Part shown: in pieces, positions 1 to 8,720 of the stretch
Layout: every line of letters starts with the position of its first letter
How positions within the stretch are numbered: the first letter of the stretch is position 1
Assembly: GCF_004214895.1 (NCBI RefSeq)
Contig: NZ_CP035952.1
Span: 3,296,501 to 3,360,500, forward strand
Reading direction: 5' to 3'
Length of the DNA: 64,000 nt
DNA from: Pseudomonas tructae
Lineage (GTDB): Bacteria > Pseudomonadota > Gammaproteobacteria > Pseudomonadales > Pseudomonadaceae
Position numbers and translations under genes: made by a program
The notes under the pieces: model-generated
The model's database searches: none
What the model saw: the letters and a program-made list of their open reading frames with translations, nothing else
What the model was told of the DNA's origin: nothing

Positions 1-1730
1 ATGTGCCGGCACAGTTCGACACCGTTGATACCCGGCAGGTGCACATCGAGCAGGATCAAGTCGAAACGACGTTGCCCGCACAGGCCCATGGCCTGTTCAC
101 CGTCTTCGGCCAGCCACAACCGATGACCATCACGCGCCAGCAGGCCGCGGATCACTTCTCGGTTGAGCTCGACGTCTTCGACCACCAGGATCTCCAGGGC
201 GCGGATGGCCGGGACCGGCGTCTGCTCGGCAGGGGTTGCCGTCGCCGTTTGCAGGCTCAGCTCGAACCAGAAGCAACTGCCCTGACCCTCGACGCTGTCA
301 AGACCGATGCGCCCGCCGAGCAACTCCACCAGGTGCTTGCAGATCGCCAGGCCCAGGCCGGTGCCGCCGTAGCGGCGGGCCACGGCTTCGCTGGCCTGGA
401 CGAAACGCTCGAAAATCCGCCCTTGCACTGCCGGGGCGATGCCGATGCCGTTGTCGTGGACACTGATCCGCACGTGCTGGCGGCTCTGCTGCGGCTCCAG
501 CACCTGGACCTCGACACTGACTTCACCGGCCTCGGTGAACTTGATGGCATTGGCCAGCAGGTTGCTGAGCACCTGGCGCAGGAACTGTTCGGCGCCGTGA
601 TGACGCGCGGCCAGGCGCGGATCGATACGGCACAGCAGCACGCTGTCGTTAGCCTGCGCCCGGGGCTCGAGCAGGGTCATGACCTCCTCGCACAACTGGC
701 GCAGGGAGAAGTCCACGGCTTCGGGGTGGCTTTCGCCCTCCTCCAGGCGCGCAAAGTACAGCACCTCGTTGAGAATGCTCAGCAAGCCTTCGCCAGCTTT
801 GTACAGGGCATCCAGGCGCTTGCTGTCGCGGGCATCGAGATTGGCCTCGCGCAGCAGCTCGGCCATGCCCAGAATGCCATTGAGCGGGGTGCGCAGCTCG
901 TGGCTCATGGTTGCCAGAAAACGCGATTTGGCAAGGTTTGCCGCTTCGGCTTCATCCTTGGCGCGCATCAGGCTGGCGGTACGCCGCTCGACCTTGCTCT
1001 GCAACTCATCACGCTTGTCCTGCAAAGCCAGGCGGTCGATTTCGCGGCGGTCGATGTCACTGAGGATCGCTCGGCGCATGTCGTCCAGGGCGTGGGCCAC
1101 GGTGTCGATTTCATCGTCGCGGGCCGAGCGGCGCTTATCCAGGCGCAGCGGCTCCTGCCAGTCGCCGGCCCCTACCCGGCGGGCGAATTCGGCCATCACC
1201 TGCAAGTGGCGGGTGACCAGCCGATAGAACAGCCCCGACAGCGCCACCGCCAGGCCGCAGAGAAACACGCTCATCCACAGCAGGCTGGTCAAACCGGTGG
1301 CGAACAGGCGCCGGTGCACCGCGCCCAGGTCGATGCTGACTTCCAGCTCGCCAAGATGGCGCAACGGCCCCGAAGGCGGTTGGTAGTCCAGGGCAAAGCG
1401 CTCGATGCGCAGCGGCCCCTGGGGTTGCGCCTCACCCTGCAGCAAGTCGAAATCGCTACTGCTCAGGCGCACCCGCGCCACATCGGAGAAGTCCACCAGG
1501 CCGCGCAACTGCACATTCAGCTGTTCCTGGTCGAGGTCCCAGAGGCTGCGCTCAAGGCTCGCCAGGTAGCCGGCGCGAACCAACGCCATACGTGCGTCGA
1601 TGTCACGCATCTCGCGGCGGTACTCGAAATACAGCTGCACGGTGCTGGCCAGCACGGTAAAGCACAGGCTGAACAACAGAATGAACAGCAGCAGGCGCCG
1701 CAGCAGGCCACCGGGTTGCAGGCGAATCAT
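1..1730 (-). CDS. Hybrid sensor histidine kinase, TorS-like (3' end outside window)
   Basis: This is a membrane histidine kinase with its own receiver domain, the likely sensor partner of the two genes upstream. Visible order: TM helix at about residues 10-30, periplasmic loop, second TM at about 140-165, HAMP-like linker, HisKA with [10 protein letters not shown] (H277 is the phospho-acceptor), then a HATPase with DNGIGI and GTGLGL. A receiver domain follows, with VVEDVELN and [10 protein letters not shown] (D562 phospho-site). The reading frame is still open at base 1, so the rest of the receiver and perhaps an Hpt domain are missing. Its ATG overlaps the stop of the binding-protein gene (ATGA), which indicates translational coupling. 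The architecture is known from TorS/EvgS-like systems; the ligand cannot be told from sequence. Confidence 0.92.
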   Translation of the reverse strand, partial: MIRLQPGGLLRRLLLFILLFSLCFTVLASTVQLYFEYRREMRDIDARMALVRAGYLASLERSLWDLDQEQLNVQLRGLVDFSDVARVRLSSSDFDLLQGEAQPQGPLRIERFALDYQPPSGPLRHLGELEVSIDLGAVHRRLFATGLTSLLWMSVFLCGLAVALSGLFYRLVTRHLQVMAEFARRVGAGDWQEPLRLDKRRSARDDEIDTVAHALDDMRRAILSDIDRREIDRLALQDKRDELQSKVERRTASLMRAKDEAEAANLAKSRFLATMSHELRTPLNGILGMAELLREANLDARDSKRLDALYKAGEGLLSILNEVLYFARLEEGESHPEAVDFSLRQLCEEVMTLLEPRAQANDSVLLCRIDPRLAARHHGAEQFLRQVLSNLLANAIKFTEAGEVSVEVQVLEPQQSRQHVRISVHDNGIGIAPAVQGRIFERFVQASEAVARRYGGTGLGLAICKHLVELLGGRIGLDSVEGQGSCFWFELSLQTATATPAEQTPVPAIRALEILVVEDVELNREVIRGLLARDGHRLWLAEDGEQAMGLCGQRRFDLILLDVHLPGINGVELCRH

Positions 1731-2497
1731 CGGGCGTCTGCCGGCAGGCTGGCCATGTCCCGGTAGGTGACTTCGCTCTGCTCGAGCCAGCGCTGGATTT
1801 CACCGCTGTCGTGCATCCGCTGCAGTTGCCGGTCGATCTGCGCCATGTGCAGGCTCAGTGGCGAATGCCGCGACACGGCGACCCGCAGGTAGTCGACGCT
1901 GAGCGCCGTAGGCAAAGCCTGGATGGCCTCGGCGCCGGGCAGGTGCTCGACAAACAACTGGCCGGTGCGCCGTTCCTGGATGACAAAGTCGATGCGTCCG
2001 CGAATCAACTTGCCAAAATTCTGCTGGCTGGAAGACACCCACTCGATGTTCTGGTGGCGGGCCACGAAACGGTCGAAGTCGGCCCCGTAGCTTTCCCCGA
2101 ACAACAGCCCGCCGCGGTAGCGCGCCAGGTCTTCCAGGCGCTCGAACTGCACCGGCCGCTGGCGGTTGTAGAACACCGCCACTTCCTCGCGCAGCACCGG
2201 CACCGTGGAAAAACGCATGGTCTGATCGCGCTGATCGCTGTTGTAGGCCAGCACCACATCGACCCGCCCTTGCGCGGCATCGAGCAGGCAGCGCTTCCAG
2301 TTGCCCAGCACGACGATCTCTACCTCATAGCCCAGGCGCGCGAACAGCTGGCGCACCACCGTCGGTGCCAGGCCGCGCACCTGCTTGCCGTCACTCCAGG
2401 AAATCGGCGGGTACACCGGGTAATCGCAATAGCGCACGCGCTCGGCCGCCTGGGCCCCCGGCAGCAATAACGCGAGCCAGAGCAGCCGCCACATCAC
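1727..2497 (-). CDS. Periplasmic solute-binding protein, family 3 (SBP_bac_3), sensory partner
   Basis: About 256 residues with an N-terminal signal peptide ([13 protein letters not shown], cleavage near AQA-AE) and the family-3 binding fold: YPPISW near the N-terminus, [16 protein letters not shown], and [17 protein letters not shown]. This family binds amino acids and similar polar ligands in the periplasm. No ABC permease or ATPase gene is nearby. The gene lies between a response regulator (1 nt gap) and a hybrid kinase (4 nt overlap), so it probably delivers a ligand signal to the kinase rather than to a transporter (inference). The start may be the GTG at 2497 or the ATG at 2494; both lie just behind the regulator stop codon. 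Confidence 0.88.
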   Translation of the reverse strand: MMWRLLWLALLLPGAQAAERVRYCDYPVYPPISWSDGKQVRGLAPTVVRQLFARLGYEVEIVVLGNWKRCLLDAAQGRVDVVLAYNSDQRDQTMRFSTVPVLREEVAVFYNRQRPVQFERLEDLARYRGGLLFGESYGADFDRFVARHQNIEWVSSSQQNFGKLIRGRIDFVIQERRTGQLFVEHLPGAEAIQALPTALSVDYLRVAVSRHSPLSLHMAQIDRQLQRMHDSGEIQRWLEQSEVTYRDMASLPADAR

Positions 2498-2498
2498 G

Positions 2499-3215
2499 TC
2501 AGGCCGCCACGCTGGCAGTGAACAGGTAACCGGCGCCGTGAATGGTGATGATCAGCTGCGGCTCGGCCGGGTCGTCGTGCAGCTTGCGCCGCAGGCGGCC
2601 GACCAGCACGTCGATGGAGCGATCGTTTGGCACCCATTCGCGGTTGCGGATCTGGTCCATCAACTGGTCGCGGCTCAGGGTATGGCCGCTGTTGCGCAAA
2701 AACACACTGAGCAGCTGGAATTCGCCATGGGTCAGCAGGGTTTCAGCACCCTGTACATCGATCAGGCGTCGGCGGTCGGTATCCAGGGCCCAGCCGGCGA
2801 ACTGCTTGAGCGGATGCTGGGCGGCGCTGGGCACTTTGCCGGCCTGGGCATGGCGCACGCGGCGCACCAGGTTCTTGGCCCGCGACACCAGCTCGCGCGG
2901 GTTCAGCGGTTTGATCACGTAGTCGTCGGCGCCGCATTCCAGGCCGACGATACGGTCGATGTCGTCGTTGCGCCCGGTGATGAGGATGATGCCGACTTCC
3001 GAGCGCACCCGCAGTTCGCGGGTCAGGGTCAGGCCGTCCTTGCCCGGCAGGCGGATATCGAGCATGACCAGGTCGACGGCCTGCTCGGCAAGAAAGTGTT
3101 CGCCCTGCTCCGCCGTGGCGGCGCAGTGCACCTCATAGCCTTCCTGGGACAGGTAGGCGTGCAGCAAGTCGCGAATGAGCGGATCGTCGTCGACGACCAG
3201 GACCCGAGGAGTCAT
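2499..3215 (-). CDS. OmpR/TorR-type DNA-binding response regulator
   Basis: A 238-residue two-domain regulator. The receiver domain (about 1-115) shows VVDDDP, the phospho-acceptor D53 in LVMLDIRLPG, and the conserved lysine in YVIKPLNPREL. A winged-helix OmpR C-terminal domain (about 135-235) ends with SIDVLVGRLRRKL and IITIHGAGYLF. The sequence resembles TorR-type regulators. It is the first gene of a three-gene operon with the binding protein and hybrid kinase, so it is the expected output of that phosphorelay. Its targets are not visible; the catabolic cluster starting at 3288 is the nearest candidate, but that is only proximity. Confidence 0.93.
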   Translation of the reverse strand: MTPRVLVVDDDPLIRDLLHAYLSQEGYEVHCAATAEQGEHFLAEQAVDLVMLDIRLPGKDGLTLTRELRVRSEVGIILITGRNDDIDRIVGLECGADDYVIKPLNPRELVSRAKNLVRRVRHAQAGKVPSAAQHPLKQFAGWALDTDRRRLIDVQGAETLLTHGEFQLLSVFLRNSGHTLSRDQLMDQIRNREWVPNDRSIDVLVGRLRRKLHDDPAEPQLIITIHGAGYLFTASVAA

Positions 3216-3287
3216 GGCGTGTTGTCTCTTGTTATTAGTGTTGTGGTGAAACCCGCGACAGCAGCGTAACGATTACTGAACGATCGA

Positions 3288-3932
3288 TCAACAGCCCTCG
3301 GTCAGGGTGAAGCGCCGCCGGCCGCCGGCCTCCAGGCCATCGACCCAGGCCTCGCAAATCTGAATGCCCTGCGCCGGGGTAAAGGTGCCGGGGTTGAGCC
3401 CCGACTCCAGCCACAAGCCATCGAGCAAGGCGCTGAGGCTGATGGCCGCAAGGTCGGCGTTGAAGCCCGGCCAGCCACCCTCCTCGGCCAGCGCGGCAAG
3501 CAGCCGGCGCAATTCGTTGCGGTATTCACCGTAGGAGTGATCGTGCACCTGGTTGATTGCCTCGGCGGTTTTTACCGCGCCCCAGAACGCCAGCCAGGCA
3601 TCGAGCAACTGCGGGTCGAGCAGTTCGGCGCAGAAGGAGGCGCGAAAGAACGCCGACAGCCGTTCGCGGGCATTGGGTGCGGCCTGGGCCATGGCCTCGC
3701 GGATCAGGCCCATGACCCGGCCGGTGACCGCCAGGTAAGCCTCGGCGACCAGTTCGTCCTTGCCCGAATAGTGGTGGCTGATCAGCCCCACCGAAACCCC
3801 GGCTTCGGCGGAGATCTTGCGGATCGAGGCGCCCTGGAAACCGTGGCGCTTGAGGCACACCAGGGTCGCTTCGACCAGGTTGGCCTTGCGCAACTCCGGG
3901 ACCATACGGCTGTAACGGGCTTCCTGGGACAT
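3288..3932 (-). CDS. TetR-family regulator, BetI-like
   Basis: A 214-residue repressor-type protein. The N-terminal TetR helix-turn-helix covers about residues 18-65 (ATLVCLKRHGFQGASIRKIS, then AGVSVGLISHHYSGKDEL), which is close to BetI. The helical ligand-binding domain follows (FRASFCAELLDPQLLDAWLAFW). I chose the ATG giving MSQEARYSRM. Longer in-frame starts would translate through a REP palindrome and give a 52-residue tail that looks like noise. BetI-type proteins sense choline and related compounds, and the neighbours (aldolase, PotD-like protein, flavin demethylase-like enzyme) suggest it controls this catabolic set. The ligand is inferred only. Confidence 0.88.
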   Translation of the reverse strand: MSQEARYSRMVPELRKANLVEATLVCLKRHGFQGASIRKISAEAGVSVGLISHHYSGKDELVAEAYLAVTGRVMGLIREAMAQAAPNARERLSAFFRASFCAELLDPQLLDAWLAFWGAVKTAEAINQVHDHSYGEYRNELRRLLAALAEEGGWPGFNADLAAISLSALLDGLWLESGLNPGTFTPAQGIQICEAWVDGLEAGGRRRFTLTEGC

Positions 3933-3965
3933 GGGCTTTCTCGAACCGAATGAGTTGCTCAAAAC

Positions 3966-4050
3966 CCTGTGGGAGCGGGCTTGCCCCGCGATGAGGCCAA
4001 TGCACATCAGGCACTGCCTGAATCGCCGGGCAAGCCCGCTCCCACAGGGG
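3966..4050. repeat. REP pair (inverted palindromic repeats)
   Basis: Two copies of the Pseudomonas REP core face each other: GGGAGCGGGCTTGCCCCGCG on the plus strand and its reverse form GGGCAAGCCCGCTCCCAC about 35 bases later. They lie between the TetR gene start and the class II aldolase stop. Such pairs form stable hairpins and may limit readthrough. Confidence 0.9.
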
Positions 4051-4056
4051 GGGGTG

Positions 4057-4833
4057 TCAGTCACGATAGCCCGGCGCCACCCGCTCAAGCAATCGGAGCA
4101 AGGCCGACCAGGCCAGTTGCATGCCGTCCGGGTCGCTCAACTCACCGTCCTTCAAGGCCCGCGCCGGTTCGTTGAACTGGCGTTCGGTATGTGCACAGAC
4201 CTCTTGCGATGGCAGCACCAGTTCACCGGCAGCCATCGCCGTGAGCTGGATCTCGCAAGCTTTCTCCAGGTAGTACATGCGCAGGAACGCCTCGCTGACA
4301 CTGCGGCCCACACTGAGCAAACCATGGTTGCGCAGGATCAGCACCGCCTTGTCGCCCAGGTCGTGCACCAGGCGCTGCTGCTCGGCCAGATCCAGGGCGA
4401 TACCCTCGTAGTCGTGGTAAGCGACCTTGCCATGAAACTCCATGGAGATCTGGTTGACCGGCAACAACCCGCATTTGAGCGCCGCTACCGCGCAACCGGC
4501 CTTGGTATGGGTGTGCAGCACGCACTGGGCGTCCTCGCGGGCGCCATGGATGGCACTGTGAATGACGAAGCCGGCCGGGTTGACCGGGTACTGCGAAGCC
4601 TCGACCGCGTTACCCTGCAAGTCGATCTTGACCAGGTTCGAGGCGCTGATTTCATCGAACATCAAGCCGTAGGGGTTGATCAGAAAGTGATGCTCGGGGC
4701 CGGGAATGCGCACCGAGATATGGGTGAAGATCAGGTCGGTCATGCGAAAGTGCGCGATCAATCGATAACAGGCGGCCAGTTCCTGGCGCAGGCGTTGTTC
4801 GACGGCAACAGTAGAAGGCGGGATCGAGTTCAT
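4057..4833 (-). CDS. Class II aldolase/adducin-family protein
   Basis: A 258-residue member of the RhaD/FucA/adducin fold, usually a Zn-dependent aldolase, epimerase or decarboxylase acting on small oxygenated acids or sugar phosphates. The metal site can be read: LHTHTKAG (H107, H109) and LRNHGLLSVG (H170). The segment FTHISVRIPG near residues 36-45 is also typical. It lies 42 nt downstream of the PotD-like gene on the same strand, so the two probably share a transcript that runs into the REP pair. The cytoplasmic substrate is unknown. The family is too broad to name a reaction. Confidence 0.88.
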   Translation of the reverse strand: MNSIPPSTVAVEQRLRQELAACYRLIAHFRMTDLIFTHISVRIPGPEHHFLINPYGLMFDEISASNLVKIDLQGNAVEASQYPVNPAGFVIHSAIHGAREDAQCVLHTHTKAGCAVAALKCGLLPVNQISMEFHGKVAYHDYEGIALDLAEQQRLVHDLGDKAVLILRNHGLLSVGRSVSEAFLRMYYLEKACEIQLTAMAAGELVLPSQEVCAHTERQFNEPARALKDGELSDPDGMQLAWSALLRLLERVAPGYRD

Positions 4834-4875
4834 TGTTGTAGTTCCCAGGTAATTAGGCTGGCCAGGCGGTTGGGG

Positions 4876-5913
4876 TTAGCGACTCGCCCAGGCGTTGAAG
4901 CGCTCTTCAAGTTCATCGCCGTGATCGACCCAGAACTCGACGTTCATCGACAAGGCGCCTTCAAGGTTCTGTTTCGAGGTCGGCACCCAGCTCGCCAGCT
5001 TCGGGTCAAGCGCGGCGGCGGCCTGGGTGTTGGTCGGCCCGTAAGGGATTTGCTCGACGTAGCGTACCTGGGTATCGGGCTGGTTGGCGAAGGCGATCAG
5101 GCGCTTGGCCTGGTCGACGTGCCGGGAACCCTTGATGATTGCCCAGTAATCCATGCCGTACAGGCTGCCCGGCCACACCAGGGCCAGCGGGCTGCCCTCC
5201 TGGGCGGCCACGGCGACCCGGCCGCTGTAGGTCGAGGTCATGACCACGTCACCGGCGCTCAGCCACTGCGCCGGTTGCGCACCCGCTTCCCACCACTGGA
5301 TATAGGGCTTGAGCTCGCTGAGTTTGTTGAAAGCGCGATCAACCCCCTCGGGTGTGGCCAGGACCTTGTACACGTCCTCGACCTTGACCCCGTCGGCCAT
5401 CAGCGCGAACTCCAGGTTGTACACCGCCCGCTTGCGCAGGCCGCGCTTGCCGGGGATTTTCTTCACGTCCCAGAAGTCCGCCCACGAGGTCGGCGCCTGG
5501 GCCAGCTTGTTGCGGTCGTAGGCGATCGCCACGCTCCACACCAGCACTGCCGATCCGCACGCCTGGGCAGCATCGGGGATCAACTGCTCGGCACGCCCGA
5601 GCTGGGCCCAGTCGAGGCGTTCGTACATGCCCTCGTCGCAGCCGCGCATCAGGTCCGGGCCCTCGATCTGCACCAGGTCCCAGTCGACGTTGCCGGTATC
5701 GACCATGACCTTGATCCGGGCCATTTCGCCGTTGTACTCGCTCTGGATCATCTTGCTGCCGTCCTGGGCACTGAAAGGCTTGAAGATCGCCGCATCCTGG
5801 GCTTTCTGGCCGGCGCCGCCATAGGCGACCACGACCATGTCCGGTGCTGCCTGGGCGCTGCCAATGCTCAGGGCGAGCAGCCAGGGATAGACGCTAAGCA
5901 GGTTCGATTTCAT
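4876..5913 (-). CDS. ABC transporter substrate-binding protein, PotD-like
   Basis: A 345-residue periplasmic binding protein with a signal peptide (cleavage near AQA-AP at residue 23) followed by VVVAYGGAGQKAQDAAIFKPF. This is the pattern of the spermidine/putrescine and related small-amine binding family. Other family-like segments are DWDLVQIEGPDL, TSWADFWDVKKIPGKRGL and GLYGMDYWAIIKGS-type sequence. A good ribosome site (GAGGAAG) precedes the ATG. No permease or ATPase gene lies next to it, so the rest of the transporter must be encoded elsewhere or is missing. The gene is divergent from the flavin oxidoreductase and shares its 184 bp promoter region. Confidence 0.88.
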   Translation of the reverse strand: MKSNLLSVYPWLLALSIGSAQAAPDMVVVAYGGAGQKAQDAAIFKPFSAQDGSKMIQSEYNGEMARIKVMVDTGNVDWDLVQIEGPDLMRGCDEGMYERLDWAQLGRAEQLIPDAAQACGSAVLVWSVAIAYDRNKLAQAPTSWADFWDVKKIPGKRGLRKRAVYNLEFALMADGVKVEDVYKVLATPEGVDRAFNKLSELKPYIQWWEAGAQPAQWLSAGDVVMTSTYSGRVAVAAQEGSPLALVWPGSLYGMDYWAIIKGSRHVDQAKRLIAFANQPDTQVRYVEQIPYGPTNTQAAAALDPKLASWVPTSKQNLEGALSMNVEFWVDHGDELEERFNAWASR

Positions 5914-6015
5914 CAGTGCTTCCTCATGCCGGTACCACGTGAGGTGTGGCCCGTTTTCTTGTTGTGGTGAGGTGTGCCCCAGGACCTGGGGGTGATTGCA
6001 CGCTAGTTAAAGGTC

Positions 6016-6042
6016 AGTAAAAAAACAAGTTGATTTTTTACT
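6016..6042. promoter_or_regulatory. 27-bp palindrome, candidate operator between divergent catabolic genes
   Basis: Perfect 9-bp arms AGTAAAAAA and TTTTTTACT flank a second small palindrome CAA-G-TTG at the centre. The whole site is symmetric about base 6029 except for one A/A pair. It sits in an AT-rich spacer between the divergent binding-protein and oxidoreductase genes, where a TetR or XRE operator would be expected. Confidence 0.5.
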
Positions 6043-6097
6043 ATCGGTACACTTTCATAGAAAAATAATAACAACACCCCCGCTGGAGCCTGACCCC

Positions 6098-8047
6098 ATG
6101 TCGACCTTCGCGCACCTGTTCGAACCGCTGCAGATCCGTGGCAAACGCCTGAAGAACCGCATCATGTCCAGCGGTCACGACACTTCGATGCCCACCGACA
6201 ACCTGGTCAACGAACGCCTGGTCGCCTACCACCGGGCCCGCGCCGAAGGCGGCGTCGGCCTGATCGTGCTGCAGGTGGCCGGGGTGCACGACAGCGCCCG
6301 CTACACCTCCCATGTGCTGATGGCCACCGACGACGCCTGCATCGCCGGCTACCGCCAACTGGCCGAGACCTGCCACGCCCACGGCACCCTGGTGCTGTCA
6401 CAGGTCTTCCACCCGGGGCGGGAGATCATGGAATCCAGCGATGGCTTGCTGGCGGTGGCCTACTCGGCCTCGGCGGTGCCCAACGAGCGCTTTCGGGTGA
6501 TGCCGCGCGCATTGGACCAGGCCATGATCGACGAGATCGTCGCCGGTTACGCCGCGGCTGCCCGGCGCCTGCACCAGGCCGGCATCGATGGTGTCGAAGT
6601 GGTTGCCAGCCACGGCTACCTGCCTGCGCAGTTCATCAACCCAAGGGTCAACCGGCGCACCGATGGCTACAACGGTGAACTTGAACAACGCCTGCGCTTT
6701 GTCCGCGAGGTGATTGGCGCAGTGCGTGCGGCAACGGCAGACGATTTCATCATCGGCCTGCGCATCAGCGCCGATGAACGCGATGCGCAGGGGCTGACCG
6801 AGGATGAGTCGCTGGCGGCGGTGAAGCTGCTCCAGGCCGAGCTGGACTACGTGCATATCGTCGCCGGTACGTCGGCGTCGCTGGGCGGTGCGGTGCATAT
6901 CGTCCCACCGATGGCGATCGAGGCTGCGTACCTGGCCCGCGAGGCCGGGACTTTCAAGGCGCAACTGGACATCCCGCTGTTCGTCACCGGGCGCATCAAC
7001 CAGCCCCAGGAAGCCGAACTGATCCTCGCCCGTGGCCAGGCCGATGTCTGCGGCATGACCCGCGCACTGATCTGCGACCCGCAGATGCCCAACAAGACCC
7101 GCAGCGATCAGCTTGAAGACGTGCGCGCCTGCATCGCCTGCAACCAGGCTTGCATCGGCCACTTTCACAAAGGCCTGCCGATCTCTTGCATTCAGCACCC
7201 GGAAACCGGCCGCGAGCTGCAATTCGGCACCCTGCAGCCAGCGCTCGCACGCAAACGGGTGATGATCGCCGGCGGCGGCCCGGCGGGCATGAAGGCTGCG
7301 GCAGTGGCCGCGGCACGTGGCCATGAGGTGACCCTGTATGAGGCCGGCTCGCAGCTCGGCGGCCAGGTGTTGCTGGCGCAACTGCTGCCACGGCGCGCCG
7401 AGTTCGGTGGCGCCAGCACCAACCTGCAGCGCGAGATGCACCTGGCCGGGGTCAAGGTCGTGCGCAATACCCGGGTGGACCGGGCCCTGGTCGAACGCGA
7501 ACAACCGGACCTGGTGATCGTTGCTACCGGCGCCGAACCCTACTGGCCAGCCTTTGAACGCGGCGGCGAGTTGCAGGTGGTCGATGCCTGGCAAATCCTG
7601 CGTGGCGAGGCCAAGCCCGGGCGTTCGGTGCTGGTGGTCGACTGGCGCTGCGACTGGATCGGCCCGGGCATCGCCGAGCGCCTGGTACGTGAGGGCCACC
7701 AGGTGCAACTGGCGGTCAACGGCACTCACTGCGGCGAAAGCCTGCCGCTGTACGTGCGTGACCAGATGGCCGGCGAGCTGCACAAGCTGGGCATCCCGAT
7801 CACCCCCTATGCGCGCCTGTACGGTTGCGACGACACCAGTGTGTACCTGCAGCACACCGCCAGCGGCGAGCCGATGATCTTCGAAAACATCGACACCCTG
7901 GTGCTGTGCCAGGGTCATCAGCCAGTCGATACGCTAGCGGCCGAGTTGCAGGGCCTGGTGCAGGTCAAACGCATTGGCGACTGCCTGGCGCCACGCACCG
8001 TCGAAGAGGCGGTCTACGACGGCTTGAAGGTCGCCTGGAGCTTGTGA
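6098..8047 (+). CDS. FMN/FAD/[4Fe-4S] oxidoreductase, old-yellow-enzyme fused type (FadH/TMADH/DgcA-like)
   Basis: A 649-residue two-part flavoenzyme. Residues 1-340 form an OYE TIM barrel with FMN, seen in SHGYLPAQFINPRVNRRTDGYNG and FIIGLRIS. Next comes the cluster motif C345-x2-C348-x3-C352-x11-C364, as in 2,4-dienoyl-CoA reductase and trimethylamine dehydrogenase. The C-terminal half begins with a dinucleotide fold (VMIAGGGPAGMKAAA, about residue 388) for FAD/NAD(P)H. Relatives reduce enoyl groups or remove N-methyl groups from amines. The BetI-like regulator and PotD-like protein nearby favour an N-methylated or quaternary amine substrate, while the hydratase favours an acyl-CoA; the sequence does not decide. 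It is the first gene of an operon with the next two. Confidence 0.9.
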   Translation: MSTFAHLFEPLQIRGKRLKNRIMSSGHDTSMPTDNLVNERLVAYHRARAEGGVGLIVLQVAGVHDSARYTSHVLMATDDACIAGYRQLAETCHAHGTLVLSQVFHPGREIMESSDGLLAVAYSASAVPNERFRVMPRALDQAMIDEIVAGYAAAARRLHQAGIDGVEVVASHGYLPAQFINPRVNRRTDGYNGELEQRLRFVREVIGAVRAATADDFIIGLRISADERDAQGLTEDESLAAVKLLQAELDYVHIVAGTSASLGGAVHIVPPMAIEAAYLAREAGTFKAQLDIPLFVTGRINQPQEAELILARGQADVCGMTRALICDPQMPNKTRSDQLEDVRACIACNQACIGHFHKGLPISCIQHPETGRELQFGTLQPALARKRVMIAGGGPAGMKAAAVAAARGHEVTLYEAGSQLGGQVLLAQLLPRRAEFGGASTNLQREMHLAGVKVVRNTRVDRALVEREQPDLVIVATGAEPYWPAFERGGELQVVDAWQILRGEAKPGRSVLVVDWRCDWIGPGIAERLVREGHQVQLAVNGTHCGESLPLYVRDQMAGELHKLGIPITPYARLYGCDDTSVYLQHTASGEPMIFENIDTLVLCQGHQPVDTLAAELQGLVQVKRIGDCLAPRTVEEAVYDGLKVAWSL

Positions 8048-8093
8048 GCCTGTTTATACTCCGGGGCTTTGACAGTGCGGTTCGGAGCACGCC

Positions 8094-8696
8094 ATGAGCA
8101 ACAGCAGCAAGACGCCGCCTGCGGCCGGCCAGGAAGGCGCCGCCGCCCATTTTCTCGGTACCCGCATCCGCGGCCTGCGCAAGCGTCGCGGCATGACCCT
8201 GGCCGAGCTTGCCGAACAGAGCGAACTCACCGCCGGCTACATCAGCCAGCTGGAGCGCAACCTCTCCTACCCATCGATCCCGGCGCTGTTCAACATTGCC
8301 CGCAGCCTGGGCGTGACCATCCAGTGGTTCTTCGCCAGCGAAGCCAGCACCGCGCCAGAAGACAATGGCTATGTGGTGCGCAAGAACAGCCGCCTGAGCG
8401 TGCACTACGAAGACGGCATCGTCGACCAGTTGCTGACCCCGCAACCCAACCGCCAGCTGGAGATTCTTCACTCGCGTTTTCCGCCGGGCACCTACAGCCA
8501 GCAAAGCTACAGCCACGATGGTGAAGAAGCCGGCTATTTGCTGTCCGGCAGTTTCGAGCTGTGGGTTGGCGAGCGCTATTTCCAGCTCAACGAAGGCGAC
8601 AGTTTCAGCTTTTCCAGCCAGGAGCCGCACCGTTACGGCAACCCTGGCGCTGTGGATGCGGTAGTGATCTGGGTGATCACCCCGCCGACGTTCTGA
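8094..8696 (+). CDS. XRE-family regulator with C-terminal cupin domain
   Basis: A 200-residue regulator. The HTH_3 domain covers about residues 20-80 (LRKRRGMTLAELAEQSELTA, GYISQLERNLSYPSIPAL). The cupin domain covers about residues 115-195 (EAGYLLSGSFELWVG, LNEGDSFSFSSQEPHRYGNPG). The arrangement is that of PuuR and related small-molecule-sensing repressors. It begins 46 nt after the oxidoreductase and 24 nt before the hydratase gene, in the same direction. It therefore likely controls its own operon, and the 27-bp palindrome upstream of the oxidoreductase is a plausible target (inference). Confidence 0.9.
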   Translation: MSNSSKTPPAAGQEGAAAHFLGTRIRGLRKRRGMTLAELAEQSELTAGYISQLERNLSYPSIPALFNIARSLGVTIQWFFASEASTAPEDNGYVVRKNSRLSVHYEDGIVDQLLTPQPNRQLEILHSRFPPGTYSQQSYSHDGEEAGYLLSGSFELWVGERYFQLNEGDSFSFSSQEPHRYGNPGAVDAVVIWVITPPTF

Positions 8697-8720
8697 AACC
8701 TACAACAACAAAGGCCAGCC

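Noticed and set aside
3..1766. 587-codon open frame on the plus strand opposite the hybrid kinase
   Set aside because: It is antisense to a protein with clear kinase motifs; long antisense frames are expected at this GC content, and the translation is rich in Gln/His/Ala without family features.
3930..4088. 52-residue N-terminal extension of the TetR regulator
   Set aside because: It would translate a REP palindrome and has no similarity to TetR N-termini; the internal ATG fits the family.
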